Source: Dioscorea cayenensis subsp. rotundata
Taxonomy: Eukaryota; Streptophyta; Magnoliopsida; Dioscoreales; Dioscoreaceae
Direction of reading: 5' to 3'
Length of the DNA: 64,000 nt
Assembly (NCBI RefSeq): GCF_009730915.1
Contig: NC_052487.1
Coordinates: 19,274,529 to 19,338,528, forward strand
The position numbers and the translations under genes were made by a program. The notes beneath the pieces are model-generated. The model did not search any database, was not told the DNA's origin, and saw only the letters and a program-made list of their open reading frames with translations. Below, in pieces: positions 26,401-37,506 of this stretch. Within the stretch, counting starts at the first letter, position 1. Each line of letters opens with the position of its first letter.

Positions 26401-27339
26401 ATCCTTCTTACTCGCCTACAAGGCTCTTCTTAAATGAGAAATTTTCTGTTAAATGATAATATTATGGGTTATGAAAAGGACTATACCAGTCAACATATCT
26501 GAATGGAAAGCTTACCATCCAACAACCCAACCACCAGCCAGTATGCCGAAGCAACACTTGGCATTAAACAAAAGCAAACCAATTAGCTACATGGTCAAGA
26601 ACTTTAACTTGAAATAAAGACCAAAGCAGCCCCCTTCTTTTCTTGCATGCAATTCAGTTCTCATCCTATACTAAAAACAATCAAGAAACATCTTTTGTAG
26701 ACAATTTGAATCAAGAATTCACAGAAAACAACATCAAATGTTTTCAAGATCACTAACGTAACACAAAAAAGATGGAATCCCCAGCTAACTAAACTCTCAA
26801 CCATGCAAAATGTCAAACCAAGCAAGCAGAAACTCAAAGCAAGACTAAAAGCCCTGTTCTTAGACGCAGTCAAAGTTCTCTTCTCATCCTACACTAATAA
26901 AAACAGGATAAAAAATCCTACTTTTCTTACAAGAATCCGTCAACATACGAAACCTGAAAACCAATAACCTAAACAGAACCAGCATTACAAGTCTCCAGGA
27001 TCACCGATCAAATTCCAAACAAACAAAACACCATTTTACCCAATCCTAAAATAAAAACAAAAATCAGCGCTATAACATCAAATGCAAGAAATAAACCCAC
27101 AAGAACCACAAGAAAGAACTCCCAAAGAAAAAAAGCCTCAAAATCCAGCGCCAAGAAACCACAGCAAGAAGAGCTACCTGAAAGAGTATCTTAACGCGCT
27201 CAAGCGGTGCGACAGCAGTCTTGGCGAAACCCCCAGCCACGCCACCAGCCACGAGCTCCTTCACAGCGACGGGGATCGAGTTCTCGATGCCATGAAGAGG
27301 GCTCTTCCTCCTCTCCTCCCCATCAACCCCCTCCGCCAT
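23437..27339 (-). CDS. CoAc-like: Mitochondrial carrier family protein, coenzyme A transporter type
   Basis: This encodes a six-helix inner-membrane carrier of 343 aa, predicted to import coenzyme A into mitochondria. Seven exons keep frame throughout: 27178-27339, 25445-25530, 25128-25335, 24742-24868, 24193-24377, 23979-24101, 23437-23577. All three signature repeats are present: APLERVK (exon 1), YPLDLVRTK (exon 3) and [10 protein letters not shown] (exon 5). The conserved [20 protein letters not shown] segment follows repeat one. The start [13 protein letters not shown] lies just upstream of the first transmembrane helix. The order of motifs and the [13 protein letters not shown] block fit plant CoAc1/CoAc2 and human SLC25A42/SLC25A16-type carriers. 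Exact substrate assignment is from family resemblance. A decayed duplicate lies downstream at 16973-21723. Confidence 0.93.
25531..27177 (-). other. Intron 1 of the CoA carrier gene
   Basis: A 1.65-kb intron with consensus borders (CAG/GTAG at the donor, TTGGCAG at the acceptor). It is AT-rich and I recognise no nested gene. The open frame at 26661-26873 is judged random. Confidence 0.8.
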
Positions 27340-27487
27340 TGCTATTGAGAAGCGAAGGAGGAGAGAAAGAAGAAGAAGACGAAGAAAAAGCTTGGAGAGG
27401 GGTAGAATGGGAACGATGGAAGAATATAAGCAAACGAAAGAGAAGAGAGGGGTATTTTGGGTAGAGAAGGGTAAGAAAGTCAAAACG

Positions 27488-27489
<2 letters not shown>

Positions 27490-27527
<38 letters not shown>
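27490..27527. repeat. (GA)n microsatellite in carrier 5' flank
   Basis: About nineteen GA units lie 150-190 bp upstream of the carrier ATG. On the transcribed strand this is a CT-rich tract, common in plant core promoters and leaders. Confidence 0.9.
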
Positions 27528-27530
<3 letters not shown>

Positions 27531-27770
27531 ACTGTGTTTTGAGAATAATAAAAAGAAAGAAAGCAAAGAGACGATTGGTCTCAAACATCTTGTTAGACTT
27601 ATTCAAGAATGCGCCACGTTTTATAATATTTAATATTGAGTTTATGCATATGTAACCTTGTAAGATTCTGAAATTTCTGCTTTAATATATTAGTGGGGAA
27701 ATATGTATAGGGTTTAAACCATCTACATAGATACGCATATTATTGTTTATTAAGAATATTTGTTTATAGC

Positions 27771-28020
27771 GGGGGGTGTAATCGATCGAGTTCGAGCCGA
27801 GCAGCATGCTACTAGAGCTCGAGCTAGGTTGAAAACTCACTACTCGATACTTGACTCGAACTCGATCGAGTTTTATTTTTGTAGCTCGAGCTTGACTCGA
27901 TACATAACTCAAGCTACTCGAGCTCACTCAATTAAGCTCGATAAAAGCTAACAAACTATATTTTATTATAGATTATTTTATACTCGAACTCGAATTCGGG
28001 CTCTAACTCGAGCTCGAACT

Positions 28021-28055
<35 letters not shown>

Positions 28056-28326
28056 CAAACTAACATATAATATATATACACACAAATACAACTACTCGAT
28101 TAAGCTCAAACTAATATATAATATATATACACACAAATACAACTACTCGATTAAGCTCGTGAGCACTCGAGTCAAGTATTAAGATGCTCGAACTCGGCTC
28201 GCTCAACTACTCGAGCTACTCAAGCTCGAGCTCGAGCTCGACTCGACCCTAAGCGAGTCGAGTTCGAGCTTTCCCCGAATCGAACTTGAATAGCTTACAA
28301 GTAGTAGTGTATCATTTACACCCCTA
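27771..28326. mobile_element. hAT-type MITE, 556 bp, CTCGAG-rich
   Basis: A perfect 8-bp target duplication TTTATAGC flanks the element (27763-27770 and 28327-28334). The termini are inverted: GGGGGTGTAA at the left and TTTACACCCCTA at the right. The interior is packed with CTCGAG/GAGCTC-type palindromic motifs. It also has a (TA)n run (28026-28054) and a roughly 50-bp block that is tandemly repeated at about 28055-28160. No transposase is encoded. Confidence 0.88.
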
Positions 28327-28827
28327 TTTATAGCTATAATTTATATGTATGGTATAAATTTATTGTTCATGATCGATGTACACATTGTATAATACTGTAT
28401 GGTATTGTTTAATATTATTTATGAATGAATATTTTATCATTAAATAATGATCTAATGGCTACTACGGATGTCTCTAAATGGTAGATCCTTTTATATATAT
28501 ATAACAATAAATCATCTGGGCGTCGGTAGATAATCAATAAGGGTGAATAGTATAATTACATTTTACTGTTCATTGAAATGGTGCTGTATTTTCCCTTAGT
28601 TTGTATTTAAAAGATTATATAATTTTATTGCTATTGAATATTGGATAGGTCAATATGAGGGATATTACAAGATTCTTTTTGGGTTGTTTTCAAAGTCCTA
28701 AGGACAGATACTACGTGGGATTGATATGTATATATATTTATATATTACCAAGCACGTACACCCACAAAAACCATGGGAAGAGGATACAAATTTTAGTAAC
28801 ACATTGCAGCTAAACATGCCTATGAGC

Positions 28828-29142
28828 TTGTTTTGGATTGATTTCTTAAACAATATCAGTTTTATAAAAAATGTTTTTTTAGAAAAAGTGTTTTTTCAGA
28901 ATAAATTAAATATTTTTTTGTATTTTATGTTGGATTAGTTTTTTTTAAAAGCAGAAGTTGTAAAAATAAGTTGAAAATAACTTTTTTTCAGAAGTTAGTC
29001 GAGCACTTTCGTAGTCTAATGTAGAACCACTAAAAAAATTTGTTTTTTTAAAACTCTTTTTACGAACACTACTGAAAAACCAAGTCTAAAACAAATCTTT
29101 TTAATGACTTACGGGTTTTTAAAAAGTTTAATCCGAAACAAT
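28828..29142. mobile_element. Candidate MITE, about 315 bp
   Basis: The ends are inverted: TTGTTTTGGATTGA on the left and the complement of TTGTTTCGGATTAA on the right. The interior is A/T-rich with more inverted stretches around runs of A and T. No target duplication was identified, so superfamily and exact borders are uncertain. Confidence 0.45.
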
Positions 29143-30187
29143 TTCTAATATCATGGGGTTTAAAAGTTTAGAGGACCAATTCACTAGAAGGCCCAAATAA
29201 ATTTAGGAATAACCCTCCCGCTTCTTTTACAAACTTATATAGTCCCCCAAATGATATTGAGTAATATGACCACAAAATCTTTATCTCAAAAATTTTGCCT
29301 TAACTAACCTCCAATTGGTCTCAAAGTCGCATTAACGGTAATGTGCCTTCCCCAATATCTTATCATGATAACTATGGACAATACTTTTTTTTTTTTACAA
29401 AATTAACTGAAAGTCTCTTTTTTTTTTTTTCTTTATTTCTCTCTTTTGTATTCTAAATTCTTGAGGAAAGACATTACAAATTGCCACACAAATTCTCTCT
29501 CAAACTTTCACCTTCTGTTTTGATTTTCCACTACCTTTTGAATCTAGTGCACAATATAGTTTCAATATTGCCCATACCATATATATTTACTGAAATTAAT
29601 TGAATCACAACTCCAGATTGTAACAAAACTTCGAACCACCATCAATTCTTTTCATTTAGTTTGGGTCAAATATGGTTTGCATCATCCACTATTTTTGGCC
29701 AAACCACCAACCAATTATGCTCACCACCCTATTCAGCAAGACCCAAATTTGGTCTTCAATCACACGCTCAAACTTGGTATTCTTCAATCATATACCAAAA
29801 TGAGTTTCAATAAATCATCAGTCAACTTATTATGCTCTTCAATCAATCTTTAATCAGTTACATATAATCTTCAACAAATCCTCAACTAATCTAAAACCAA
29901 CATTAGTGCGTTGCTCACCATCCAATGTCCAGGGTTTGAGTGTAATGAATCTCTATCACTAGCTTTAGGTGATAGGTCTAGTACTATTAAAGCTGTTACC
30001 AAATGGCCGGTTGAGAGTGAAATGGTGACAACAACTCTGGCCCACAACAATGGCATCAAATGCTCATTGGTTGTAAGTATTGCCACATCTTTTAAGAGGC
30101 ATATTGCATTCTCAAAGTGGATGTGGCCAAGCCTTTTATCAAATCTAAGCTCATTTCATCTAAGCCCTGATATTGCACTACCATCAT

Positions 30188-30660
30188 GTTAAGTTTTTAT
30201 ATTTTGGTACTAGTAGGCTTATATATATGAGTTTTATATGGGCTAGAAAGTCTTTACACCAAAAAGTCTCAAGACTTAGTGGCTCAGTCTCTATACCTAT
30301 ATATAAACCCATTACACTTCTATTACACAACTGAGTGCAGATGCCTCAAGTTCAACTCGATCGAACTTTGCATGCACTCTGTCATCGTGAGGGCTGCATT
30401 TTACGTGAACTCAGTATACTACTTATGTCTCGAAGTCCTCACGCACTGGATCATACATACTGAACTTATCTCGCGTCGATTGACTCCACTATATTTCTAC
30501 GATCTCGTAGTTAAATTTTTATATTTTTAAGTCTTAGTGTGCCCTAAATGGGCTCTATATGGGCTTAGGGGTCTTACACAAAAAAATCTCAAGACTTAGT
30601 GGCTCAACCTTTATACCTATATATAAACACATTACACTTCTATTACATAACTGATGTGGT
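30188..30660. repeat. Direct duplication with two TATA-like cores, LTR-like
   Basis: Two similar segments begin with GTTAA(G/A)TTTTTATATTTT, about 323 bp apart. Each carries TCTCAAGACTTAGTGGCTCA followed by CTATATATAAA and CATTACACTTCTATTACA. The motif order resembles the promoter part of a plant retrotransposon LTR. A remnant LTR with an internal duplication, or two LTR pieces, would explain it. Confidence 0.5.
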
Positions 30661-30963
30661 ACTATATTTCCAACACATCACTAGCTTAGAACTTATGCCT
30701 AATTTTATTGAAGTAATGCAAAACACAGTTGTTTTACTAAGTGCATTTCATCTCAGGATTCAAGTTGTAATTTCACTATTATGCCCAAAAACTCTTCAAT
30801 AGGTCCACCTCCTAAAAGATATCCTCTAGATTATGAGTGTTTGTTTTTTTGGTGCATGGTCTTTCTTTCCTATTGTATGCTCAACCAATACATTTTAATT
30901 TTAGTGTGCTAGTTTAGCATTTATGTTTTTATTCAAAAATGTATATATATATATATATATATA

Positions 30964-31233
30964 TATAGTGTCGGTGCTTTCCTGAAGAATAATACCATTT
31001 ATTGGGATGGAGATAACCAAGAGTCTCTTCATAGGAATGATGTTGATGGTGACTTAACTGATGCTTCTGAAGTTGAGGACTTCTCTGACAATTCTGACGT
31101 GGAACTTTTGGCTAGTTATAGCAACCTAAAGGCTTTCAATTTTTATTCCAAAATTACTAAGAATATCTTCACAACAAAATCGGTTTTTCTCTACAATTCT
31201 GTTTGGACTATCTCTTCTCTCATTTTTCATTAA
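30964..31233 (+). other. Coding-like open fragment, unknown origin
   Basis: An open frame without an ATG start runs from the TA repeat to TAA at 31231-31233. It includes an acidic segment, VDGDLTDASEVEDFSDNSD, followed by an aromatic/basic part, NLKAFNFYSKITKN. Composition is unlike the surrounding AT-rich DNA and suggests a captured or relic exon. I cannot name a family. Confidence 0.3.
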
Positions 31234-32560
31234 AGTTATAATTTATCTATTTTTATTTTAAATTTTTTTTTATTATTAAATACTCTTATCACCCATTACA
31301 AAAAAAGGTCTTGAAACTTATGTTTGGCAGAGCAACCATAGACAGATCATCTCATTTGGTAGTTACTTCTTGAAAGTCCAATTAGGTTCTTCTATTATTT
31401 CATTGTGAAAGTCACTCAACCATCTAGAGGGATTCCTACTCTTTTTATTAACACGTCCTTAATTTTGGTTCTACCTTTTTTGTGCTTGTATTTGTTTGCT
31501 TTTTAATATATTTTCAATGATTCATCAGGATTTTTTTTTTTCTAAAAACGATTATATATTTGGTTGATGCTTGAGCTAATTAATCATCATTCATTTCTTG
31601 ATATTGTCCTGAAGGAAAGCTTTTTCCTTGTCTTAGACCAACTTATTATTATTAATTAAAATAAATTTTAAATTAATTTATAGCTGAAGAGATGATCATC
31701 CATTGCCTAGTTTAATTCTTGAATTACAAATAAATACACATATTAAAAGTTTTAAACATAAAGTATTTTTTCGCTCAAGGGCATACACACAACAAGAAAT
31801 TAATAGTCAAGCTATATATACGCCCCTCATCAGATTATATGGAGATTGAGCTACAAGTTTGCTCCTACACTGGAGATCCTAATGGCACTATATGTAAGGA
31901 TGCCTTCATCACCCATGTACCGGAACCCTTGATCATCACAAATTTGGTAGAATTTGAACATGTGACTAATTTATTGGGCTAGTTCAACTTTGGCATTTTG
32001 TGTTATTTTACAAATTTTTCTCTTTAATTGTAGCATGGCTTATAAATTTTTCTTCAGAAAAATTTTTCAACAAAAAATCAAAATTTAGGACTTTCATGCA
32101 GTGTCTATAATATATTGCAACTTAGGAAGGAGTACATGCATAAGGCAATATATATGCTCCTTCTTGATAGTAGTCTTCCAAAGTAATGAAAGTTATGTTC
32201 TAAAAGTTACCAATGCTCATCTTAGCACACAAAAAATATAATATAAAATATAAAATATAAAAAAACATCAACAACGTTCCAATAGTACTGAAATTAACGC
32301 AACTGCAATTTTTTTAATAGCTATATGATCCCATCTACGAATAACATTAAGTCAAATAAAGAGTGAATATTATATGTTATGTGTGTATATATATATACAT
32401 AAACTAAAATGTCATGAGAAGAGAGATAATTTTGTCCTTGTATCATAACTTATTTATATCAACAAAAAAGAATGAATTCAATTGTATACATCTCTGTGCA
32501 TGAATGTATCTAACTACTAATCATCAGTAATGATCAGTATATTAACTTGCTCTGTATAAA

Positions 32561-33823
32561 TTAGAAGAGCTTGCCAGCAAATCCTTCAAACTCAGCACCA
32601 TTAACTGAAGAAGAAGCACAAGAAGCAAAGTCCTCAAGCTCTGAAACTCTTCTTCCAAGTTGCAAAGCCATGTTCATCTCAAACATCTCTATGTCCTCTT
32701 GACAGCTCTCCTCTGAGTTGAACTCAGTGATCTCCTCTTCCAACTTCCTATAAAATCCAGCACAGTTCCTAAACATCTCAATCAACATGCCAATCTGAAA
32801 ACCATGCTCCAAAGTGTTGATCATGGTTGCAAGAACACCACCCATTACTCCAAACAACACAGGCCATTGCCCAAGTGCAGGAGTCCCAATCAGACCAGCA
32901 CCTACTGCACCTAACCCTGCCAGCAAAGGTCCTGAGATGGCCAAACACTTGTTGATCTTCACAAACAGGTTGCCATGCCAAACATACTGTTCCTCATCTT
33001 TTTCTTTCAGAACTTTGAGCAGCCCTCTCATCTTTCCATCTTGTGCTGATGATGATGATCTCCTCCTTGTTTGGAGCTTGGGCCACCATACGGTAGGCTC
33101 AATGTTCTTCGGGAACTTCTCGAGCATCCCAGGGAGCAAAGGAAGAGGATAAGCCTTGTCAAGAGCCAGCACCTTCTCCAAGGCTTCCTCCACATCCAAT
33201 TCAGTAGGAGTAAAAGTAGAGCTCTTGAGCTGATCAAGAGATGTATGGATTGATCTCTCTAGCTGTTTGAACAGTCTGGTTGCATTCCTTTGCTCTTCAG
33301 CAAGCTGTGATGGTTGGATCTTATTGACAATGAGCATCATGCCTGTTGCAGCTGTGAATAAAAGAGCAGAAGAAAGCTTGAATGCCAGAAAATGCTGTGA
33401 TTGATCACCCATAGAGATTGTAGAAAGACCAGCCATGATTGAAGCAATGAGGTTGATGGAGTTAATGGAGTTAAGCAAGAGTGTGTTCCAGTTATCCCTT
33501 TGTTCTCCAATGATCTTGTGCATCTCCGCTCTGTCACCGGCCGCCTCTGCGATCGCATAGAGCTTAGATACTAGTAACATGTCTACTTCTTTATCATCAA
33601 AAATTGTTTGTGGTTTGTTGATGATGATGTTTGAGCTTGGTTCTCTGATTCTAAGTTCCTGCATGTTGATCATGTTCTTAAGCTTTGGGAGCTCAAGACC
33701 TTTGTTTTGGAGATTGAGATTGAGTTGCTTTTGGAGACTAGCTTTTGATCTCCAACCATGCTGCTTTGATGCTGCTGCTGATGATAATGATAACATGAGA
33801 TTGTGAACTTGCAGAGTTGCCAT
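32561..33823 (-). CDS. At4g22030-like protein, paralogue A
   Basis: An intronless 420-aa gene. Relatives are usually named "probable F-box protein At4g22030", but I see no F-box here and the biochemical role is unknown. The first 50 or so residues are Ser/Lys/Gln-rich and transit-like. The body has four hydrophobic segments: about 115-135 (SINSINLIASIMAGLS), 145-170 (ALLFTAATGMMLIVNKI), 300-320 (AISGPLLAGLGAVGAGLIG) and 325-350 (WPVLFGVMGGVLATMI). Conserved blocks are GEQRDNWNTLLL, QPSQLAEEQRNATRLFKQLE, ALDKAYPLPLLPGMLEKFP and the C-terminal FAGKLF. It is head-to-head with paralogue B across 2.4 kb. A and B both lack eight residues (WNKEFE region) present in C and D. The start is the first ATG after the shared leader. 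Confidence 0.9.
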   Translation of the reverse strand: MATLQVHNLMLSLSSAAASKQHGWRSKASLQKQLNLNLQNKGLELPKLKNMINMQELRIREPSSNIIINKPQTIFDDKEVDMLLVSKLYAIAEAAGDRAEMHKIIGEQRDNWNTLLLNSINSINLIASIMAGLSTISMGDQSQHFLAFKLSSALLFTAATGMMLIVNKIQPSQLAEEQRNATRLFKQLERSIHTSLDQLKSSTFTPTELDVEEALEKVLALDKAYPLPLLPGMLEKFPKNIEPTVWWPKLQTRRRSSSSAQDGKMRGLLKVLKEKDEEQYVWHGNLFVKINKCLAISGPLLAGLGAVGAGLIGTPALGQWPVLFGVMGGVLATMINTLEHGFQIGMLIEMFRNCAGFYRKLEEEITEFNSEESCQEDIEMFEMNMALQLGRRVSELEDFASCASSSVNGAEFEGFAGKLF

Positions 33824-33929
33824 CTCTATATCTAAAATATTAATTGAAGTAAATATAACAGAAAAAGATGGAGATGTATATATAGATGTTGTTGATTGAG
33901 TTTTGATGATTTGGAGTATGAAGTTGAGG

Positions 33930-33932
33930 TGT

Positions 33933-33969
<37 letters not shown>

Positions 33970-34095
33970 AGGTGCATGTTAGGAAGAGGGTAAGGTGTGA
34001 ATTAATAATTTGTTGACTGACCGGGCCAATGCAAATTGTACGTTGAATGAGGAATCCATGAGCTTGACATGGGAAACCGTCAATAGAGACTTGAT
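33930..34095 (-). promoter_or_regulatory. Gene A promoter, shared module plus TATA
   Basis: On the minus strand, TCTCTATTGACGGTTTCC (about 34072-34090) is followed by GCATTGGCCCGGTCAGTCAA (about 34013-34032), a TG run and a TATATATATAAC box (about 33932-33943). A leader containing ATCAAAACTCAATCAACA follows. The same order occurs upstream of paralogues C and D and, partly, B. Confidence 0.6.
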
Positions 34096-36000
34096 ATTAT
34101 TTTGGACTGCGTAAAAGTATAAATATGCAATTAAAGTCATTTTCAGACATTTTATTATAAAAGATAGTCATTTTCAAGACCTTTTAAGTTAACAAAAGCC
34201 GAAATATTGAAGTGATATTAGATTAGAGTGATGTTAGCAATTAAGAAAAACACACCAAAATAACAATATGGATATGTATTTGAATGATAGACTTGTGTTA
34301 TCTCCTCAAGTGTGAATCAATGAAGTTGTTGAATTTGTATGTTTTGTTTGAAGTTCATTAATATATTCAAGTCAGAATGACGGCCAATTACGAGTTGTTT
34401 GAATGATAAAATTATTTGTAATATATAACAATTGTTATTATTTTGTTATTATATTAAAAAAAAAATGGACAAATCATGTGTTGGAGGTGTACTGGGCATG
34501 CACACTGGCAAACTACCGGAGATTAAATATTTAGTTCATGCACACTCACCTAGCATACATGGAGATTAGATTGCAAACTCACTCTTGTAACTGAAGATTT
34601 TTTTTTGGTATTACTGTGTTTGACTCATTTCCAATTTTCAGCAATGAAAGTCCCTATAAAATACTTTTGCAGTGTGGCCAATACCACTAAAAAAAAAAAC
34701 CTTTCTTTTATATTTATTTATTTATTTTATGTTATTTTATTTTTGAACTTGTCAGAATTACACTATAATCACACACACACATAAATATGGTTGACTTAGA
34801 CTTTGATAACCTAAAATGACCGTTAATGTTTCAGTCAAATATTTGGCCAAGCATGCAGATTAATTGATCAATTCAAGTCTAAGGTCAGTTTCCTTCGTAT
34901 TATACAACCACACGCATGAGGTTGGTAGATGAATGAGTAGTTTGATTTTTTTTAATCATAAAAATTAACTTTTTGTTTGATTTTTTTAATTAATTAAATT
35001 AATTTTAAACCAAAGTCGAGGAGAGAGACTGAACCATTGCAGGTTAATTCAACATAATATAATTAAGATGAATTAAAATTGATAAATAACATAAATTTAA
35101 ATTGTATCTCAAAAGAGTTTTTTGTATAGTAATATTACTCTCACTGTAAAAAATATTTTATAAAAATTTTCATTGTCTAGAGTTTGAAACTTGTGTGAGC
35201 GGATTTAATTAAAGCTCAATCCCCGTATCCATCAGGAAGTGAGCCCTTAATACATGATTTATCTACTTCATTAAAAAATAAATAAAAAAAAAAGTTGTAT
35301 TTCATCACAATTGCTAAAATAATTAAATAAAATTAGTGAGTTTTTTTTTAAAAAAAATATTATAACCCAACCACGCTAACCAACTCTAAATAAAATTTAT
35401 GAGTAAATTAATGTGAGTTTATTTTTCTAAATATTATAATTCAACCACGCTAACCAACTCTAAATAAAATTTATGAGTAAATTAGTGTGAGTTTTTTTAA
35501 AAAAATATTATAACCCAACCACACTAACCAACTCTAAATAAAATTTATGAGTAAAATTTAGTTCGCTCAAAGTTAAAATCATGCCTTTTATTTAATTATA
35601 TAATGTGAAGCATATTTCTACAAGACAAAAATAGACCGATTGTATAAATTAGGATAAAATACTGAAATACGTATGTGGTCTATAAAGCCAAACTAATCAT
35701 AGCGTGAATATACTTGAGAAATACCGTATGATTGGTAAGTATTACTTCTGTATACATACAATTCCGTGTCCGTATTCCAGTAATGAGCATGGGCTGATTA
35801 AAAGAATGAGTCCATATGTACGCCTTGACAGCTGAAAAATTTGGTTAACTGAGTTGCATCTACCTTAAAAACAATGTACAGTAGTGTTTAATATAATTAA
35901 ATCTCAATTAAACACAACATATATGTCAATATATTCATGTAATTAGGCTTCATGGTTTTACAAAGTCTAAAATAAAAAAGAGTTCATATATCTTGACAAT
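34096..36000. other. Intergenic between divergent paralogues A and B
   Basis: AT-rich, with no gene recognised. Its only clear structure is a 3-copy tandem repeat at about 35330-35555. Confidence 0.6.
35330..35555. repeat. Tandem repeat, about 75 bp x 3
   Basis: Three consecutive copies share CAACCACGCTAACCAACTCT, then AAATAAAATTTATGAGTAAA and GTGAGTTT. They differ mainly in the length of their T and A runs. No coding potential. Confidence 0.85.
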
Positions 36001-36110
36001 TTCCATGTCAAAGAAGCAGGCATGCATTGGCCCAGTCAGTCAAACCATTGGTCAATTCAAACCAAACCCTTTACCTTTCTATCTATATTCTATATATAAC
36101 ACCTTCATGC
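36001..36110 (+). promoter_or_regulatory. Gene B promoter, shared module plus TATA
   Basis: GCATTGGCCCAGTCAGTCAA (about 36024-36043) matches the gene A module. CTATATATAACACC (TATA about 36091-36098) lies about 140 bp before the ATG. The leader contains CATCAAAACTCAAGCAACA, as in A, C and D. The upstream TTGACGGTTTCC element is not obvious here. Confidence 0.55.
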
Positions 36111-36234
36111 AAACTCAAACCAGAAACTCATCAAAACTCAAGCAACAAACTCCTCCATAGTACCTACCTATCACATCCAATCCCCTCAAAACTCTAAAAC
36201 AAAGAAAAGCATACACATATACATAATTACAGAG

Positions 36235-37506
36235 ATGGCAACGTTGCAAGCTCACAATCTTCTCTTATCATCATCATCATCATCATCAGTGATTGCATCA
36301 AAGAAGCATGGTTTGAGGTTCAAAGCTGGCATCTCTAAGCCACTTAATATCAAGAACAAAGCTCTTCCTTCACTTTCAAAGGTTGGAATAAGAGAAACTA
36401 TGTCAAGTTCAATCTCAAACAACATCTCCATCATCAACAAACTGGAAACCACCCCTGCTATCACAATTGATGATAAAGAAGTAGATATGCTAGTAGTATC
36501 TAAGCTCTATGCCATCGCTGAGGTGGCGGCAGACCGAGCGGAGATGCATGAGATCATCGGAGAACAAAGGAATAACTGGAACACACTCTTGCTTAACTCC
36601 ATCAACTCCATCAACCTCATTGCTTCAATCATGGCTGGTCTTTCTACCATCTCCATGGGTGATCAATCACCTCATTTTCTGGCATTCAAGCTTTCTTCTG
36701 CTCTCTTATTCATAGCAGCAACAGGCATGATGCTCATTGTCAACAAGATCCAACCATCTCAGCTTGCTGAAGAGCAAAGGAATGCAACCAGACTGTTCAA
36801 ACAGCTAGAGAGATCAATCCATACATCTCTTGATCAGCTCAAGAGCTCTACTTTTACTCCTACTGAAATGGATGTGGAGGAAGCCATGGAGAAGGTGCTG
36901 GCTCTTGACAAGGCTTATCCTCTTCCTTTGCTCCCCGGGATGCTCGAGAAGTTCCCGAAGAACATCGAGCCTACCGTATGGTGGCCCAAGCTCCAAACAA
37001 GGAGGAGATCATCATCATCAGCACAAGATGGAAAGATGAGAGGGCTGCTCAAAGTTCTGAAAGAGAAGGATGAGGAACAGTATGTTTGGCATGGAAACCT
37101 GTTTGTGAAGATCAACAAGTGTTTGGCCATCTCAGGGCCTTTGTTGGCAGGGTTAGGTGCAGTAGGTGCTGGTTTGATTGGGACTCCTGCACTTGGGCAA
37201 TGGCCTGTGTTGCTTGGAGTGATGGGTGGTGTTCTTGCAACCATGATCAACACTTTGGAGCATGGTTTTCAGATTGGCATGTTGATTGAGATGTTTAGGA
37301 ACTGTGCTGGATTTTATAGGAAGTTGGAAATGGAGATCACTGAGTTCAACTCAGAGGAGAGCTGTCAAGAGGACATAGAGATGTTTGAGATGAACATAGC
37401 TTTGCAACTTGGAAGAAGAGTTTCAGAGCTTGAGGACTTTGCTTCTTGTGCTTCTCCTTCAGTTAAAGGTGCTGAGTTTGAAGGATTTGCTGGGAAGCTC
37501 TTCTAA
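36235..37506 (+). CDS. At4g22030-like protein, paralogue B
   Basis: An intronless gene of 423 aa, nearly identical to paralogue A from about residue 85 to the end but clearly divergent over the first 80 residues (e.g. SSISNNISIINKLETTPAIT). It keeps all four hydrophobic segments, the GEQRNNWNTLLL and AEEQRNATRLFKQLE blocks and the FAGKLF end. It shares with A the eight-residue deletion before MRGLLKVLKEKDEEQY. Small coding differences from A include VAADRAEMHEIIGE in place of AAGDRAEMHKIIGE. The function is unknown; membrane association, probably organellar, is inferred from hydrophobicity and the transit-like N-terminus. Confidence 0.9.
   Translation: MATLQAHNLLLSSSSSSSVIASKKHGLRFKAGISKPLNIKNKALPSLSKVGIRETMSSSISNNISIINKLETTPAITIDDKEVDMLVVSKLYAIAEVAADRAEMHEIIGEQRNNWNTLLLNSINSINLIASIMAGLSTISMGDQSPHFLAFKLSSALLFIAATGMMLIVNKIQPSQLAEEQRNATRLFKQLERSIHTSLDQLKSSTFTPTEMDVEEAMEKVLALDKAYPLPLLPGMLEKFPKNIEPTVWWPKLQTRRRSSSSAQDGKMRGLLKVLKEKDEEQYVWHGNLFVKINKCLAISGPLLAGLGAVGAGLIGTPALGQWPVLLGVMGGVLATMINTLEHGFQIGMLIEMFRNCAGFYRKLEMEITEFNSEESCQEDIEMFEMNIALQLGRRVSELEDFASCASPSVKGAEFEGFAGKLF

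Larger units (their letters stand above)
29143..32560. other. Intergenic, retroelement-derived fragments
   Basis: About 3.4 kb without a confident gene. It contains a directly duplicated LTR-like promoter segment (30188-30660), a TA run (30943-30967) and one coding-like open stretch (30964-31233). The rest is AT-rich and unrecognised, including the 3' flank of gene A. Confidence 0.5.

Noticed and set aside
36814..37253. Antisense open frames inside the At4g22030-like genes
   Set aside because: Shadows of the real gene. They recur in all four paralogues simply because the coding sequence is conserved.
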